A DNA stretch of 64,000 nt from Hevea brasiliensis. Taxonomy: Eukaryota; Streptophyta; Magnoliopsida; Malpighiales; Euphorbiaceae. The notes under the pieces were generated by a model. It was not told the origin of the DNA and made no database searches. It worked only from the letters and a program-made list of their open reading frames with translations. Numbering within the stretch: position 1 is the stretch's first letter; every line of letters begins with the position of its first letter. A program made the translations under genes and the position numbers. The DNA lies in assembly GCF_030052815.1 (NCBI RefSeq), contig NC_079495.1, forward strand, positions 110,882,584 through 110,946,583, in the 5' to 3' direction. Of this stretch, positions 10,601 to 22,342 are shown in pieces.

Positions 10601-13600
10601 CCAAATCCCAACTTTCGTCTGCTCAGGACTACATCGCTGAGATCGAGGGTCGGACGAAATCTTATAAGGATAGGATAGCCGAACTGGAGCGAGAAATCGA
10701 AGAAGTTCGGGTCTGCCGAACTGCCGATGTCACTCACCTTACTGAGGAGATCAGAGTGAAAGAAGAAGAAGCCGTGACGAAGGAAGCTGGTGCTTATGTG
10801 AATGCGCATGGCGATCTTCTGGCCGAGCTTGTAAGGCGCTATCCTGAGGAAGAGTTCTCCTGGATGGTGGATCTTGTCCCTAGGGGTGAGGAGGAGAGCA
10901 AGGAGGAGCCTGAGAGAGAGAGAGAGAGGATGAGAGAACTGATACTATACCCGGAGAGCAGGTTGGGTGAGACCCTCCTGCCGAATGACTTGTACATTTT
11001 TATTTTGAAATGAATCGAAGCTTTTTATGTTAAATTTCTTGATGAGATCGAAAAGCATCCAAACAAAATTGTCTGAATACTTAATTGATTGAATGTAGTT
11101 GAACATTAAACTTGAGAGCAATTATTAATCAAAAGATAAGAGATCGGAAAAACATTATACACGAATATAAGATCGGACGAAGCCATGACTAAATACCAGA
11201 TGAAACTTTAAAATATTAGAATTGCAAAGATTTGACACTGACTTGAACTTTTAAGATCGGAACCATTATTAGACCGGATAGAAACCTTAACTTCATTTTA
11301 AGGAATATCTGCGGCATTCAAGCGAGAAGCCCGATCACAACATTAGCCAAATGAAGTTCTGCGATATTTGTATAGAGAGAACGGAAAATATCAGTAGGCA
11401 AGATTGGATTGTCCAGAGACCCAATGTTGACTCGAACTCATCTGATAAAGACCAAGAGATTGGAAAGCAGTCTAACTTGAGCGTGAGATCGATTTGTTCC
11501 AAGGACGAGCAATCGGTAAGTTCGGAAAAGCTACCTTGTGATCGGGACATCGGTCGAGAACGGATAATAAAGTTTCGATTTAAAAAAAAGGTCCAGGTCG
11601 GCCAAAATATGGTATTTACAAGTGATGGAAACAAATCCACCTTTTTTAGGTTTTGTAGGGTAACAGGTGGACAACGCTTGTTCTCATTGGTTTGCCATCC
11701 AAAAATAACAACTAAAATAATATTGCTATTGTCAGATGGTATTTGAACTTTCATTTAATTTTGATTTTAAATTAGGAAAGGTCACAAATATTTCTACTAT
11801 AATATGTGCAACTGTGCATGTAATGTAGAAAATACAATTTTAAAATTTAAATTAATGAACCCCAATTCATTCTTTTAATTATAAATATCTCAAATACTTG
11901 ATTATGAATTTAAATTGTTTGCTAATAGATTAGTAATATTTTAATTTGTTTTACAAGTTATTTATTAGCTAATCTAAGTTCTATTCTTTAGAAAATTTGC
12001 AAGTTCTTGATTATAGTAGAATTATATGTACAACAAAATTTAGATATTATTATACTCATATTTTATTATTTATTTGGCCCCTCCCAATATAAAATCCAAG
12101 CTCTGCTACTGGGTCACATCCAGTCTTTCTATCATAAACCGTGTCACATTCATCTTCATCCATTTAACATTTAATCCTTACGCCTTCATTCTTATTTAAG
12201 TGAGTCCAATGTAGAGAATTTGACACAGATGAAGGGTGATGAATTTGGTGATTGTAACAGGGATGAAGATCTAAATGATCTAAAAATGATTTGAACTTGA
12301 AGACTCTGTTAACTAAGTAAACCTAGCCCATTGAAGCTTCCCAGCAGCATCAAAAGCTTTGGTTGTGGGGATGGGAGTTAAGGTTTCTCCCAAGTATTAT
12401 TCTCATTTTATGTTACCCCATAGATACAGAAACTAGATTTTTGTAGTTTTTTTCCTATTACTGAAGTTTAGCACATTAATGAAATTTCAGGAGAAACATA
12501 ATTCAATTAACTGGATTCAATACCTGACGCAGGTTCTGTGAGTAATAGGCAAGTGCCCAGAATCCCTTATCATCAATATTCCAACAATGCTTCAAGTCCA
12601 AATCTGCTAGTGTCTTACACTTGGCTGCAAAGGCTGTCAAACCTACACTTGTGATTTTGCCAAGTCCTCTCAATTCCACATCAGATAGCTCCTCCAGATA
12701 GCCAAGTAATTTTATCCCTCTATCAGTAATATTATTGCAGTATGACAAGTTGAGCTTTTTCAACTTCTTGCAACCACTCGATAAAGCAGCTAAACCATCA
12801 TCTCCAATACCAGTACTGCTGAATCCACAAAAGAAAGAATGAATTCATTTTTCTACCAGCTAAAAACATTTGAATACGATACGAACTTTATTACAGGGCT
12901 TTACATTACCGGTATAGATCCAGTTCATGAAGCTTTGAACAATCAGAAGCAATATAAAACAGTCCTTTGTCTGATATGTTTGCGCAAAGTCCTAATTTCA
13001 AGCATACAAGTCTTGAACATCTAGAGAGGCATTCAAGCCCTGCAAGAGAAAAGCATCTACATTCAAGTCTAATTGAACAAGAGAAGATGACAAAACTTTT
13101 GTTAGAGACAGATAAAAAACTCCATTTTGTGAATCTGAAACTATGAACAAAGAATAAAGTTATAACTCAAATAACAGAATAATAAGGCCACAAATGCTAT
13201 TGAATATCTTGAAAGCTTACCTCTGTCATTTATGCCAGAACAATCAGTGACATCAAGCTCCTCAAGCAGCGAGCAATGTGATCCAAGCTGTTCAACACCC
13301 TTCTCAGTGATCATATTACAAGACTCTAACTTCAGGCACACAAGGTTCCTACAAGAGTCTGCTATAGCAGAAATTGCAGCATCAGTTATGGAATGACAAC
13401 ATATTAAACTGAGGATCTTCAAATTGATACAGCCAGAGACAAGCTGAATAATGCCCATGTTGGTCACCCCTATGCATTTGCTCAACCCAATTTCAGCCAA
13501 AGACCTGCAATATCTACTCATAGTCATGAAAACAGTGTCTGAAACACAAGCCCCATTAATTATAATCGTGCTCATATTCTTCAAATCCTTCAAGTAGTGG

Positions 13601-14848
13601 AGGACAGCAGGGGAAAGCTCCTAAAGGCAAGAAAAATAACCAAACTTGGTTCATCAAATAAAAAAAAAAATGTAGTTATACCCAAACAGCCACCAGATTC
13701 CATGATTTACTTACAGAAAAGCAGTAAGCAGCGCTTATCTGCCTAAGTCCGCTATGTCCTCTAATTACGGAAATTAAGCTGGACGAACTCAAACAATCAC
13801 ACCTTGACACATCAATTTCCTGCAGTGAAAAAGGTATGCAAATCACAAACAATTTAAGTTGATTACCTATATACACCAAGATGGTTCCAATTTCACCCCG
13901 CTGCATAAAAATATCATACCTGTAGCAAAGGACAAGCATTTTCCAGAAATTGCAATCCAAAATCATCCACCAAAGGGCATGCCACCATAGCCAAAACCTC
14001 CAGCTTTGGCAAAGAGGCAATAGAACGAAGGGATTCACTCGTCACCTGAAGTGATCCCACACACGTATCAAATTTCACTTCAAGAATCGACACATCACAC
14101 ACACAAGATCAATTAGATTGCCAAGAGAACCTTAGGGGAGACGAAACGTGTCCAAATCCAGCATTTTTTTGCTTCCCCAAAATGGATTAAAAAAAAAATA
14201 AAGTAGGCTACAAACCTTGAGATAAGACACATCAAGATGCTTTAATTCGGGGCACTTCTTACACAAAAGATCAATACCCAGATCAGATATCTCCATGCAC
14301 CACTTCAAGCTTAGCCTCTCCAATCTTCCACACCGCACAGCTATCTTCGCCAACCCAACATCACTGACTCCCAAGCACTTATCCATCTTCAGCTCCCTCA
14401 AACCTCCAGCACACGATATTGCCGCCGCCTCCCTGTCTCCGAACCCGCAACAGTACGACACATCGAGCCGTTCCAGAAACGGGCAAGCCCGTATCAGCAT
14501 CTCCATCGCTGAGAATTTCAAGCCGGTGGCCCTACCCAGGTTCAAAGATTTCAGCTTCCACAGCGCCCATCCCTCTGACTCACCACTCAGCAGCAGAGAC
14601 ACCATCCCGTCGTCAATACATGGACACACGGAGAGGTCCAGGGTATCAATGTTACTGTACTTACGAAGAAGAACTGATAAGTACTCGACGCGGAGCACTC
14701 GGAGAGTTTTACGAGCTAGTGATTCGACTCGAAGGAATTCTTTGCAAACGAGTCGCCACGTTTTGCGATCTAACTCGTCATTGAGTTTGTCATTGATTCG
14801 AACAAGTAAATCCTCCGTTAAGACCGAGAGTATGGATTCAGACGACAT
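4621..14848 (-). CDS. FBL3: F-box/LRR-repeat protein 3-like
   Basis: Seven exons give 644 residues: 14216-14848, 13920-14045, 13715-13819, 13221-13620, 12910-13039, 12524-12818 and 4621-4866. Phases close throughout. The N-terminus (SILSVLTEDLLVRIN) is an F-box, which would bind SKP1. The rest is a long array of cysteine-containing leucine-rich repeats (for example LKSLNLGRATGLKF, LDVSYCCGFGDREA, LKLESCNMITEKGVEQLG). The protein ends in HARGCIIRWD, the C-terminus typical of plant FBL3 proteins; Arabidopsis FBL3 is about 665 residues. The inferred role is substrate receptor of an SCF ubiquitin ligase; the target is unknown. The start at 14848 was preferred over the in-frame ATG at 14890 because MSSESILSVLTEDLL matches the family start. 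The last intron (4867-12523) is 7,657 bp and contains an antisense retroelement; without it the final 82-codon exon would look like an orphan. Confidence 0.93.
5840..6545. repeat. tandem array of ~52-58-bp units, about 13 copies
   Basis: Each unit carries a core close to ACTCGGGTAAGAACTCTCC followed by CCCGATCTCTTAG and an AT-rich spacer. Spacers alternate between a TTTTAAGGATTTTAATTG type and a TGTTAAGAATTTAATTG type, giving a higher-order period of about 105 bp. A longer stretch with ATTCGTTAAAGATTAGACTG occurs twice (around 5995 and 6430). Several units contain GAGTTCGGG paired with CCCGAACTC, a perfect 9-bp stem across a 12-nt loop. Confidence 0.88.
6546..8960 (+). other. non-coding LTR/leader-like part of the retroelement
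   Basis: No domain is recognisable. The open frames at 7712-7981 and 7997-8524 look accidental. GATCTC/GATCGG strings continue from the flanking parts of the element. Confidence 0.5.
8961..8970 (+). promoter_or_regulatory. TATA box ahead of the retroelement ORFs
   Basis: TATAAATAGG lies about 155 bp upstream of the first retroelement ATG (9126), a plausible spacing for a transcription start and leader. It points the same way as the element ORFs and antisense to FBL3. Confidence 0.5.
9126..9998 (+). pseudogene. gag-like / 'putative gypsy type transposon' ORF, decayed
   Basis: An ATG opens a frame of 146 codons whose end (MVYEEQLKAGLWSPLNEFF, then VAQVHPNS) resembles the plant 'putative gypsy type transposon' domain (Pfam Transposase_28 from memory). 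The frame stops at TAG 9564-9566, where the family has Trp (NSWR). Similarity continues past it. It shifts frame by 1 nt near 9621, meets TGA at 9674-9676 inside DEY-stop-FFQVKPH and TGA at 9737-9739 inside LKN-stop-KNRFF, both again at expected Trp positions. The remaining segment (from about 9796) has KKIALNRDEDVIIKELK. An intron-like junction near 10000-10069 leads into the next ORF. Expected residues are from family memory, not an alignment. Confidence 0.65.
10070..11013 (+). CDS. retroelement ORF: AT-hook-like basic region plus coiled coil
   Basis: This uninterrupted frame runs on past the decayed gag-like segment. A phase-compatible acceptor (CATACAG) sits at 10061-10067. Because the AT-hook frame differs from that of the ATG at 10070-10072, it is probably read as a spliced continuation rather than from that ATG. 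It encodes a basic start with KKRGRPKS, which fits the AT-hook core (K/R-G-R-P), then a proline-rich linker with PPPPP. A long heptad-like segment follows (roughly the last 170 residues, including RIAELEREIEEVR and RVKEEEAVTKEAG), which should form a coiled coil. No zinc knuckle, protease or polymerase motif is seen. The likely role is a structural or DNA-binding accessory protein of the element; this is inference. It stays open over more than 310 codons while the adjacent ORF is full of stops. Confidence 0.5.
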
Positions 14849-15440
14849 TGGATTTTCTTTTTCTTTATGTTTTTTCAAATGAATTTGCAAATAATAAGGT
14901 TGTTTTTTTTTCTGATTTGAAAAAATTAAGGTTTTTGGGATTTTTTTTTTTTTTTCAGGTAGGGACGAACAAGAAAAGGAGGCGGAGGTGGAGGAGAGGG
15001 TGGTGGATGCGCTTCAAGAGTGTCCGAAACTGGCCGAGACGGGTCTTATGGATCCAATTCATTGTGTCGGAAACCTGTTTACTAAATGAGGAAATCTGAA
15101 CTTATTAGGTGATGCAGTTGCAGAAATAGTTATGTTTAAGGCGAGGCGGATGAGGAGAGACCAGAGATAGAGCAATTATATGGTGTATGCATGACCACAA
15201 GAGGATGGTTTTTCACTTGACTTTGGTTACGTGGCAAACTACTACTTTTGGAATTGCTGGCTCGGGGGTTAGGAAAAACACAAATATCACTTCAGCTGGT
15301 CACCGAAAAGACCAAAGTGACCTTGGATATTACAGTAATAAAAAAGAGAAGATTGGGTAAGTCAAGCTGATTTGAGGTAAGAAATTAATATTTGTTTCAC
15401 AATATTAATTATTTTATTATTTATTATGACAAGGGTTGAC
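14849..15440. other. 5' flank and leader of FBL3 (minus strand)
   Basis: On the FBL3 strand this begins with pyrimidine-rich sequence typical of plant 5' leaders. On the plus strand a poly-T tract followed by CAG (around 14941-14959) precedes a short open frame of about 45 codons; I do not regard it as a gene. Confidence 0.5.
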
Positions 15441-17031
15441 TATAGATTAAATTTTACACTCTGTACCTCAATTTTAAAAATTATTTTAATAATATCTTTA
15501 AATTTTAATTTATATTTTAAAAATATTTAAATTTTAATTTAATACCATTTAAAATTTTTCATATCACTTTCTAATGGAGTTTCGATTAGATGTTAACATG
15601 GACACACCCATATAAAATAAAAAAATAATAAAAAAACTTTTCTATCAGTCACATGACATTTTAATAATAAAAAAAAAATTCTCTCTTACCCTTTCTCTTC
15701 TCTCCCTTTGCTGTAACTTTACTATTCCTTTATGAAACATCCAAAATCTATATTCATTCCATCAGATTAAATCAAAATCAATAACAAAACATAATCATAT
15801 GTGTTTCAAACAAACCCAAATGCATGCAAAAATGAAAATCAAAACTCAAAAGAAAAAAAAAATTAAACCGATATGCAATATAAATAATCATTCATCACAA
15901 TACACAGCCACATCAATCATAATCAAATTTAACAAAATTAATCAATCAACACCAACAAAATTAATCTATCTCACAGAACAAACCTAAATTAATAAAATTA
16001 ATTCAATGCTATAAAAATCAGTTAACAAATTTCACCCCAAGTGAAAAATATGAGATAAAATTTTAACCACTGAAGAACCAAATTGCATGAGCTCTAAGTA
16101 AGATAAAGAGCCAGATAATGAGATGAGGAAGGTGGAGGGAGGCTGAATTTTAACTCAATTAACAAAATTGATTAGAATATAAACTAATTAACAAAATTCC
16201 TACTCAAATGAACACAAAATTTCAATTACTAAAGAACTAAAGGGAAGGCAGAGGCTAACGATCAATAAGAGGAAGAACAAGTTTAAGACTTTGAGAAACA
16301 GAGGTAAGAGAGGCTAATTCTATGAATGTGAGGATTTTGGAACCTTCCTGCATAACAAGCAAAGCACGGTTTGTGAGATTGCAAGGCTTCAACCTTCGAG
16401 AAATAGAGGTGCAATAATTTGAATCGCCTTAAGATATTAAGCAAAATGAAGACAATAAAAAAAGGGATGAAAGAATGCAAAGCATAGATGAAAAAATGAC
16501 TGAGGATATGAGAAAATGAGTGAAAAGGCGAGTTATAGGCAGAGCGTAAATGACGTGAGAGAAGATAAAAAGGGAGAATTGAATTTGAGTAAAGAAGAGT
16601 GTGGCTAAAGGCAAATGAGTCATCACCTATCAAGCATAAGATTTTAGGGTTTGAAGCAGCATAGAATCATGGATGACATGAGATTGAGAAGAAAAAAAAA
16701 GGGAATCTGCTATTAGGAAAGAGAAAAATCAGATATTGAAGTGAGAAAGAGAAGAGAGAGGGTTAGAGAGAAAAATAATATTTTTTTTATTATTAAAATG
16801 CCGTATGATAGAAAGTGAAGCCTTTTTTATTTTTTGTATATCATATAAACATGTCCACATTAACATCTAATTAGAGTTCTCATCGAAAAGTGACATAAGG
16901 AACATTGGATAATATTAAATTGAAATTTAAGTAATTTTATAATTCAAATTGAAGTTCAAAAATATTTCTGAATTAATCCTTAAAATTGAGGGATGATGGA
17001 TGAAATTTAACGATTGTCTATAATAATTAAG
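15441..17031. mobile_element. ~1.6-kb element with ~280-bp terminal inverted repeats
   Basis: The left arm (15441 to about 15715) and the reverse complement of the right arm (about 16745 to 17031) align for most of their length. Shared blocks include CCTCAATTTTAA, TTAGATGTTAA followed by TGGACA, a run ending CATTTTAATAATAAAA and a final CTCTCTAACC/CTCTCTTACC. There is no transposase ORF in the interior; 15799-15987 and 16283-16633 are low-complexity frames. Long inverted repeats without coding capacity suggest a non-autonomous MULE-type element. I could not fix a target-site duplication, so the ends are good to about 10 bp. Confidence 0.78.
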
Positions 17032-18459
17032 TGATTATATTTTTTATTAGATAACTTAAGTTTAATCATTAAAAAATATATGGTGGGATCCAATAAACAA
17101 TTTTCGTTGTGGCTTTAGGAGAAAAAAATTAAACATCATTTCAATCAATAAAATTTTTTTTCGAATATTACAGTAAAAAAAGAGAAGCGATTAATTGTAG
17201 TAATTTGAATAATTTGTCCGGGTACGGTAATTTTTTTGTGAATATTCTACGCGTACACAATTACAGTGCAGGGAAAGAAGGGGAGGGGCATTTTGGGAAC
17301 TCAGACAAGTAGATGCAATGATTATGCCGTGAAGAATTGAATAGAAATGATCAATTGCCGATAGATGGTCCCGTGATTAGGAGTGGGAACACGTGGTACC
17401 TGGAGGAGGTGGTGAGTATTTGATGTGAAAGTGGAAAGGAGGAGGGGATAAAAAAATGAAAAGCGAAAAAAAAGGTGGTGTACGCCCGACTGTACCGCAC
17501 CTCCTACGTAAGCCGTATGATTTTTTTTTAATTCACTGTTGGTGTACGGTGCGTTTTGTGGGACCCAAAGGACGTGCAAAGACCGTACCTATCTCCGTTC
17601 AACGTTGACGTGGCAGTGGATGGGCTGATGGCTAATGGAGCCCACAACATGACCTTTTTGATTGATTATTTGGTCTCGGCCACTGTTTTGGCTCCGGTCC
17701 AACCGTTTAGATAAGGAATAGAACTTTAATGATAAATTAAATTCCATTCCATTTGGAAAAATTGGCTTACATAAAAAAGTTTTTTTTGAAAAAAGAAATT
17801 AATTACATTCACTCTTTAATTTTTTTTTCATTTAATTTTAATTAAGAATTTAAACTTATGTATTTAAATTTAATTAAGCTGAAAATCTTATAACAGTATC
17901 AGCTTTTGTTTCAATCTTTTTCCTATGAGGGGAAGATGCAAGAACCTAATATTTGTTTTGGGGAGGGATAAGGCAAACGCATTATAGGAAGTTGAAACCA
18001 TATCTACTTGAAATAAAATTTGAAATCCACCACTTTCTATTATAAATTTCGAATATTCTTCAACTTGCTTTGCTTTTTTCTTCTTTTCCTGAATAATCTG
18101 TATAAAATATAATCTAACCATTCAATCCATGGAAACCGAACCACATTCCACATTTCTCTAGAACAATAAAGAAAATCTTATTGCATGATACAATGTAAAT
18201 TTAAATGGCCGAAAATCGCCTAATAAAAATAGATTTATTCTTTGTTTGCCTTTTCTCTCTCTACTCTAAAAAAATACCCAACCCACTTCCTCTTATATGG
18301 ACTTGGAGGTCATCTTCTACTTGTTTCCTATGGGCCACCATTCATATGGACACTTGATATAAAGCCCATTCAGTCCCAAGAAGCTTGGCAAAGCCCAACT
18401 AAGATGATGCCTACAGATTCCAAACTAGTTTTCACTCATATGAATTTGTGTTATTTTTG
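17032..18459. other. intergenic
   Basis: No gene is recognised. A less AT-rich patch (17220-17700) includes CAACGTTGACGTGGCAGTGG, with a TGACG/ACGTGGC core used by bZIP factors, and could be regulatory. The right end should hold the 3' UTR of the DUF1399 gene. Confidence 0.45.
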
Positions 18460-21400
18460 TTATGTGATAATCCCACGCTTATACAACTTATCACCACCTT
18501 CTACTGGAGAATAATTAGTAGCAGGTTGCCTTGTTGCATTAGGACCTGTCTCTGATGTAACCACTGCTTTGGCATTCCAATACCAGGGCTCAAGATAAGG
18601 TGAAGAAATTGATGATGAAAATGAAGAAGGATCAAGTATCACTGAACCCCAATCTCTGCTTCCAAGTTTTGCTTCTTTTAATCTCCTCCTAATCAGTAAG
18701 TTTCCCACATCTTCCTTTCTCATTTCTGATACACTTCTAAGGATTGAAATGCACAGTAGAATTGCCAGAACTGCATCCTCTTCAGGCAATACTTCAATTA
18801 TCAGCAACTTCCAATTGAGTAGAGCTGTTGCCCTTCCGGTTGGGTTATCTTCAGTGAACCGAACAAGCGTCACAAAGCCTTCCTCATCTTCTTCTTCCTC
18901 TTCATTGTTATTGACTTCCTTGTTCTGCTTCTCTAGTTCTTTACTTTCTGATCTAATTTTCTTGGCTTGATATTGCATTTTCCTCCCTTTCAACAGTTTC
19001 ACCTGCAAATTAATATATATGGCTGTTTTGTTATGGGAATTCATTTCACATAAAAATGTTGGTTGGATTATTTTTTAATGTTCATTAAGCATAGAGAGAT
19101 CTGACTTACCGTTGAATCTGGAGATGTTTGATTTGTTAAACAAAACCTCAGGTCACACAATGATGTTGATGGTGATTGCCAACTTACTGAAAATTCTTCT
19201 CCTGTTGAGAAACACCAAGAAGCTTGCCAATTTTCTTGAGGCTCTTTTGGTGTAGCTGTTCCTACTACTTTCTCTGTACTAGATGGCAACACCACCACCA
19301 AATCAACTTCAAAAAGAATGGAGGATCCAAAAGAAATGATTAAGGTCATCAATGGCATGACTAATAGACAACATATTACCAGGTGCTTTACCAATCGAAC
19401 CAGCCACATATGACCAAGAACCTTCGCGTACCTCTATGATCCTATCCTCCCATTTCACAGCTGATGGGGTTTCACCTCCTCTCCTCCAAAACCCTCCTCC
19501 CACTCTAGAATTCAATCCAAAATTTACCTTATCAACTAATGAAAAAAGAATTTTCACATGGTCTAATCATTCAAAACCACAGAAAATACGTCCAAACAAG
19601 GTTACCTTATTCGAACTACGAAACATTCTCTCCCTGCATGATCAAGAACAGTGCGAGATAGCCACCGACCCTCTTGAGGCTTGTAATGATTCATTCTCAG
19701 AATCAAATCTGATACCATAGCCCCTGAATCATCCGTGACTCTGTCAGGAACACATTTCAACAAGTATGATGCCTGAACTGGTGGGGTTATCGAAAGAACA
19801 ACCCTCATCTGTTTACCAAGTTCTCTTTCCATAGTAAGAGAGTTTGCTCTTAGTAAATCATTCCAAAGAAATGTAGCAGTGTCTTCTATTTTGCTTGTTT
19901 TAAAGCACCCACCACCAAGTTTATGAAGCTCAAGCATTAGTCCTTTTGTGTTAAACTCACAATAGAGATGAGAAGCTTTCTTCCATGAATCCAAGGAGAA
20001 ACCGGACATGGGTTTATCAATCTTCAGCTCCCTGTGGCATCTTAGCATTCGCAGGCGCAGAAAGTTGTGTTTTTTATCATCTGGCACTGCCTCTATACTC
20101 ATTCTAGATTTGAGCCTCACAAAAATGCACACCTGAATTGTAAATTTAAAGATTCGTTATGTAAGGCATTAAAAATAATGGGAATATGCAAAATTTGTTG
20201 ATAAAGAGAATGAAATCAGCTGGCTTTTTAACTTAAGACCTATGGTTTCTATCAGATAATGACACCACAGAACCGCTTCCTACTTCTATTAGGTGGTCTG
20301 CCTAAAATAAACAGAGGCTGAATATTATGATTCTGGAAGATTTTAGCAACCTAGCAGCATTCTACTAGTTATTCCTTGCAAGATTGTCCAATTTCAAACA
20401 TATTATGAGCAAGAATCAGAAAGAAAAATGAAAATATTAATTATAAGCCAAATTTTTATTAGAATTATCCAATTTATTTTGTTTTATGAAGGAGCTGGAG
20501 TTTCATTGTCCTTCGCTTCTACTAAGAATTTGCCAAATAATGCATTTTCCAATGAGAATAAATGGCTTCTGCCTTCTGTCTGATAAATGAACTCTCACCA
20601 AAACATTTCAGACCAGTTCCAATATAAACTTCGTCAGAAACATACAAGTAACAAAATCTTTTTTTCATTTGACTCTGACCGGAGCTCTAACACAGAGACC
20701 TCACAGCCCTAGAAACTTCTCCAAGCTCATTGGAAGTAATAAAAAGTCATATTAAGGAATGAGAGTAGTAAACCTTACCTCTAGAAGGAACCTTGGAAGC
20801 AAGGACTTGTATTTGGTGTTAACATCTGAATTAGAAACTTCCCAATAAACTGGTGGCTTAAATGGAGCAAGCCCATGAAACTCTATGGTCCCACCAGCTT
20901 TCTCATAAGGTTGATCAAAGGCTTTTTCCCATACTTTCTTTGTCTCTTCTACCTCTTTTTCTTTCACAGTCTGCCACATTCCCACAATCTTCCCCAATAT
21001 TTCACCCTCCATCTCCTTCATATCCTCAGCATACACAGTTGGGTAACTCTGGCAATCCGAATCCAATCACAAAGAAATGGATATAGTATGCAAAAAGAAA
21101 GAAAAGTAAGACAAGAACTTAATCAACACAGAAGAAAAAACGGAAAAATAGCAAATACACCCACGAGACTTAGCTCAGTATCGACTCAAACTGTGAGGCC
21201 TCAGTTGAAATGACAAATTCATAGAGATTCAAAGTTGGGGAGAGAGGTGGGGCGGATTGGGGAATAGAGGGGGAGAATGAATTAATAATGGCGAAGAAAT
21301 TAAAAACTCACCTGGTGCGTCATCCACATTAGGAAGATATCCAAACTAGGCACTATACGAGAACACCCATCTGTGAATCTCTGCAACACATACAGCATGA

Positions 21401-22342
21401 ATCCCTTGTATCTTTGTCTGGCAGCTATCAAGTACACAAGCTCACTTATATATGGCCACGAAACCTTACTACACAGAAGTCTCTGCTTCGTAACTTCATT
21501 TAATAGATCTTCGTTTTTAACAACTGGGTCTGATTGTAATAAGCTCGAATCAACTTGATTCTCAAAGCACTCATTTGGGTATCTACGCATCCAAAGCTCC
21601 TTGCATCTCATTAATGCGTACTCTTCATTTTCCTCATCGAAAATCGCTGGCTTGCCTAAGAATTTTGAGAACCTTGTCTCGCAGTATTGCCTGTAACTCA
21701 CCTGTAGTTAACTTATACGTGTTATTAGCTATTATATATTAATCCAATCCATCAATAAGCTCAAATTTTCTCCATTTTGTTTGGTGGCTGAGAAAATGAA
21801 AGAAAATATATACATAGCTAAATTACCAGAATGGGGAAAAAGAATCTCGTTTTTTTTTTTTTTTCTCATATTCGCTTTTTCCTAAATTTCCCATTAATCA
21901 AACAAGAATCTTCACTGAAAGAAAATTCAACCATGACCTACCGGATTCAAGGTGTGACAGAACCAAACCCATTCAATATCAAAAGGAGGAAGAACCATAG
22001 GAGGCGTTGACCCCACCACTACGAGATCAGACATCAACGGCATCCAAAGCTCATCATACCTGCAAAATTAAAAGCGAAGATAGAACATTCAATGTATATT
22101 CACCGTCCAATTAGATTACTTTTCACAATGAACATTAAATATTCATCAGCTGACCTTCGTATAGCTTCAACAACGGTGGCTCTGTCATGCAGCCATTGGG
22201 ACTCACTCACAGCTCTCAAGAATCCGACATTTCGTTTGGCAGCCGATACAAGATCCAAAGTGAGGCGCACCGTGTCGACCTCCGATATTTCGCTGAGCGT
22301 TCTCGCGGTGGCGGACATGTTATCAGAGATATCGGCCGACAT
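18460..22342 (-). CDS. DUF1399 / glycine-rich domain protein-like (GRDP-like)
   Basis: Eight exons give 785 residues: 22155-22342, 21942-22059, 21312-21701, 20779-21048, 19606-20132, 19380-19504, 19110-19306 and 18460-19002. All junctions are GT-AG and phases close. The first ATG is 22342; the in-frame codon at 22360 is TTG. The N-terminal half has the DUF1399 hallmarks: LDLVSAAKRNVGFL, then EWVWFCHTLNPVSYRQYCE, a block ARQRYKGFMLYVLQRF, and IFLMWMTHQSYP. The C-terminal half has a Gly-rich patch (RVGGGFWRRGGE) and a Glu-rich run (NNNEEEEEDEEG) before the final domain. Arabidopsis At1g56230 is, from memory, the closest class; GRDP1/2 are relatives. Family members are linked to stress and ABA responses, but the biochemical role is unknown. 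Exon 6/7 boundaries are the least certain. Confidence 0.9.

Larger units (their letters stand above)
5400..11600 (+). mobile_element. degenerate gypsy-type LTR retroelement without visible pol, inside FBL3 intron 6
   Basis: The left edge carries a block ending GGGAAGGTGTTAGGCACCCC (about 5571-5590), a string common in plant gypsy-class elements. A tandem-repeat block follows (5840-6545), then a long non-coding LTR/leader-like stretch, a TATA box at 8961, a decayed gag-like ORF and an open coiled-coil ORF. The tetranucleotide context GATCGG/CCGATC recurs from about 5.9 to 11.6 kb, tying the region together. I see no protease, reverse transcriptase, RNase H or integrase, so it is a truncated or non-autonomous (LARD-like) element. 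I could not locate matching LTRs or a target-site duplication, so both edges are approximate (within about 100-150 bp). Its ORFs run opposite to FBL3. Confidence 0.72.

Noticed and set aside
14295..14882. 195-codon plus-strand frame
   Set aside because: Antisense shadow of FBL3 exon 1.
14848..15099. Plus-strand frame after a poly-T and CAG, Arg/Trp-rich (another frame reads ECPKLAETGLMDP)
   Set aside because: Too short and too composition-driven; most likely the FBL3 leader and promoter seen from the wrong strand.
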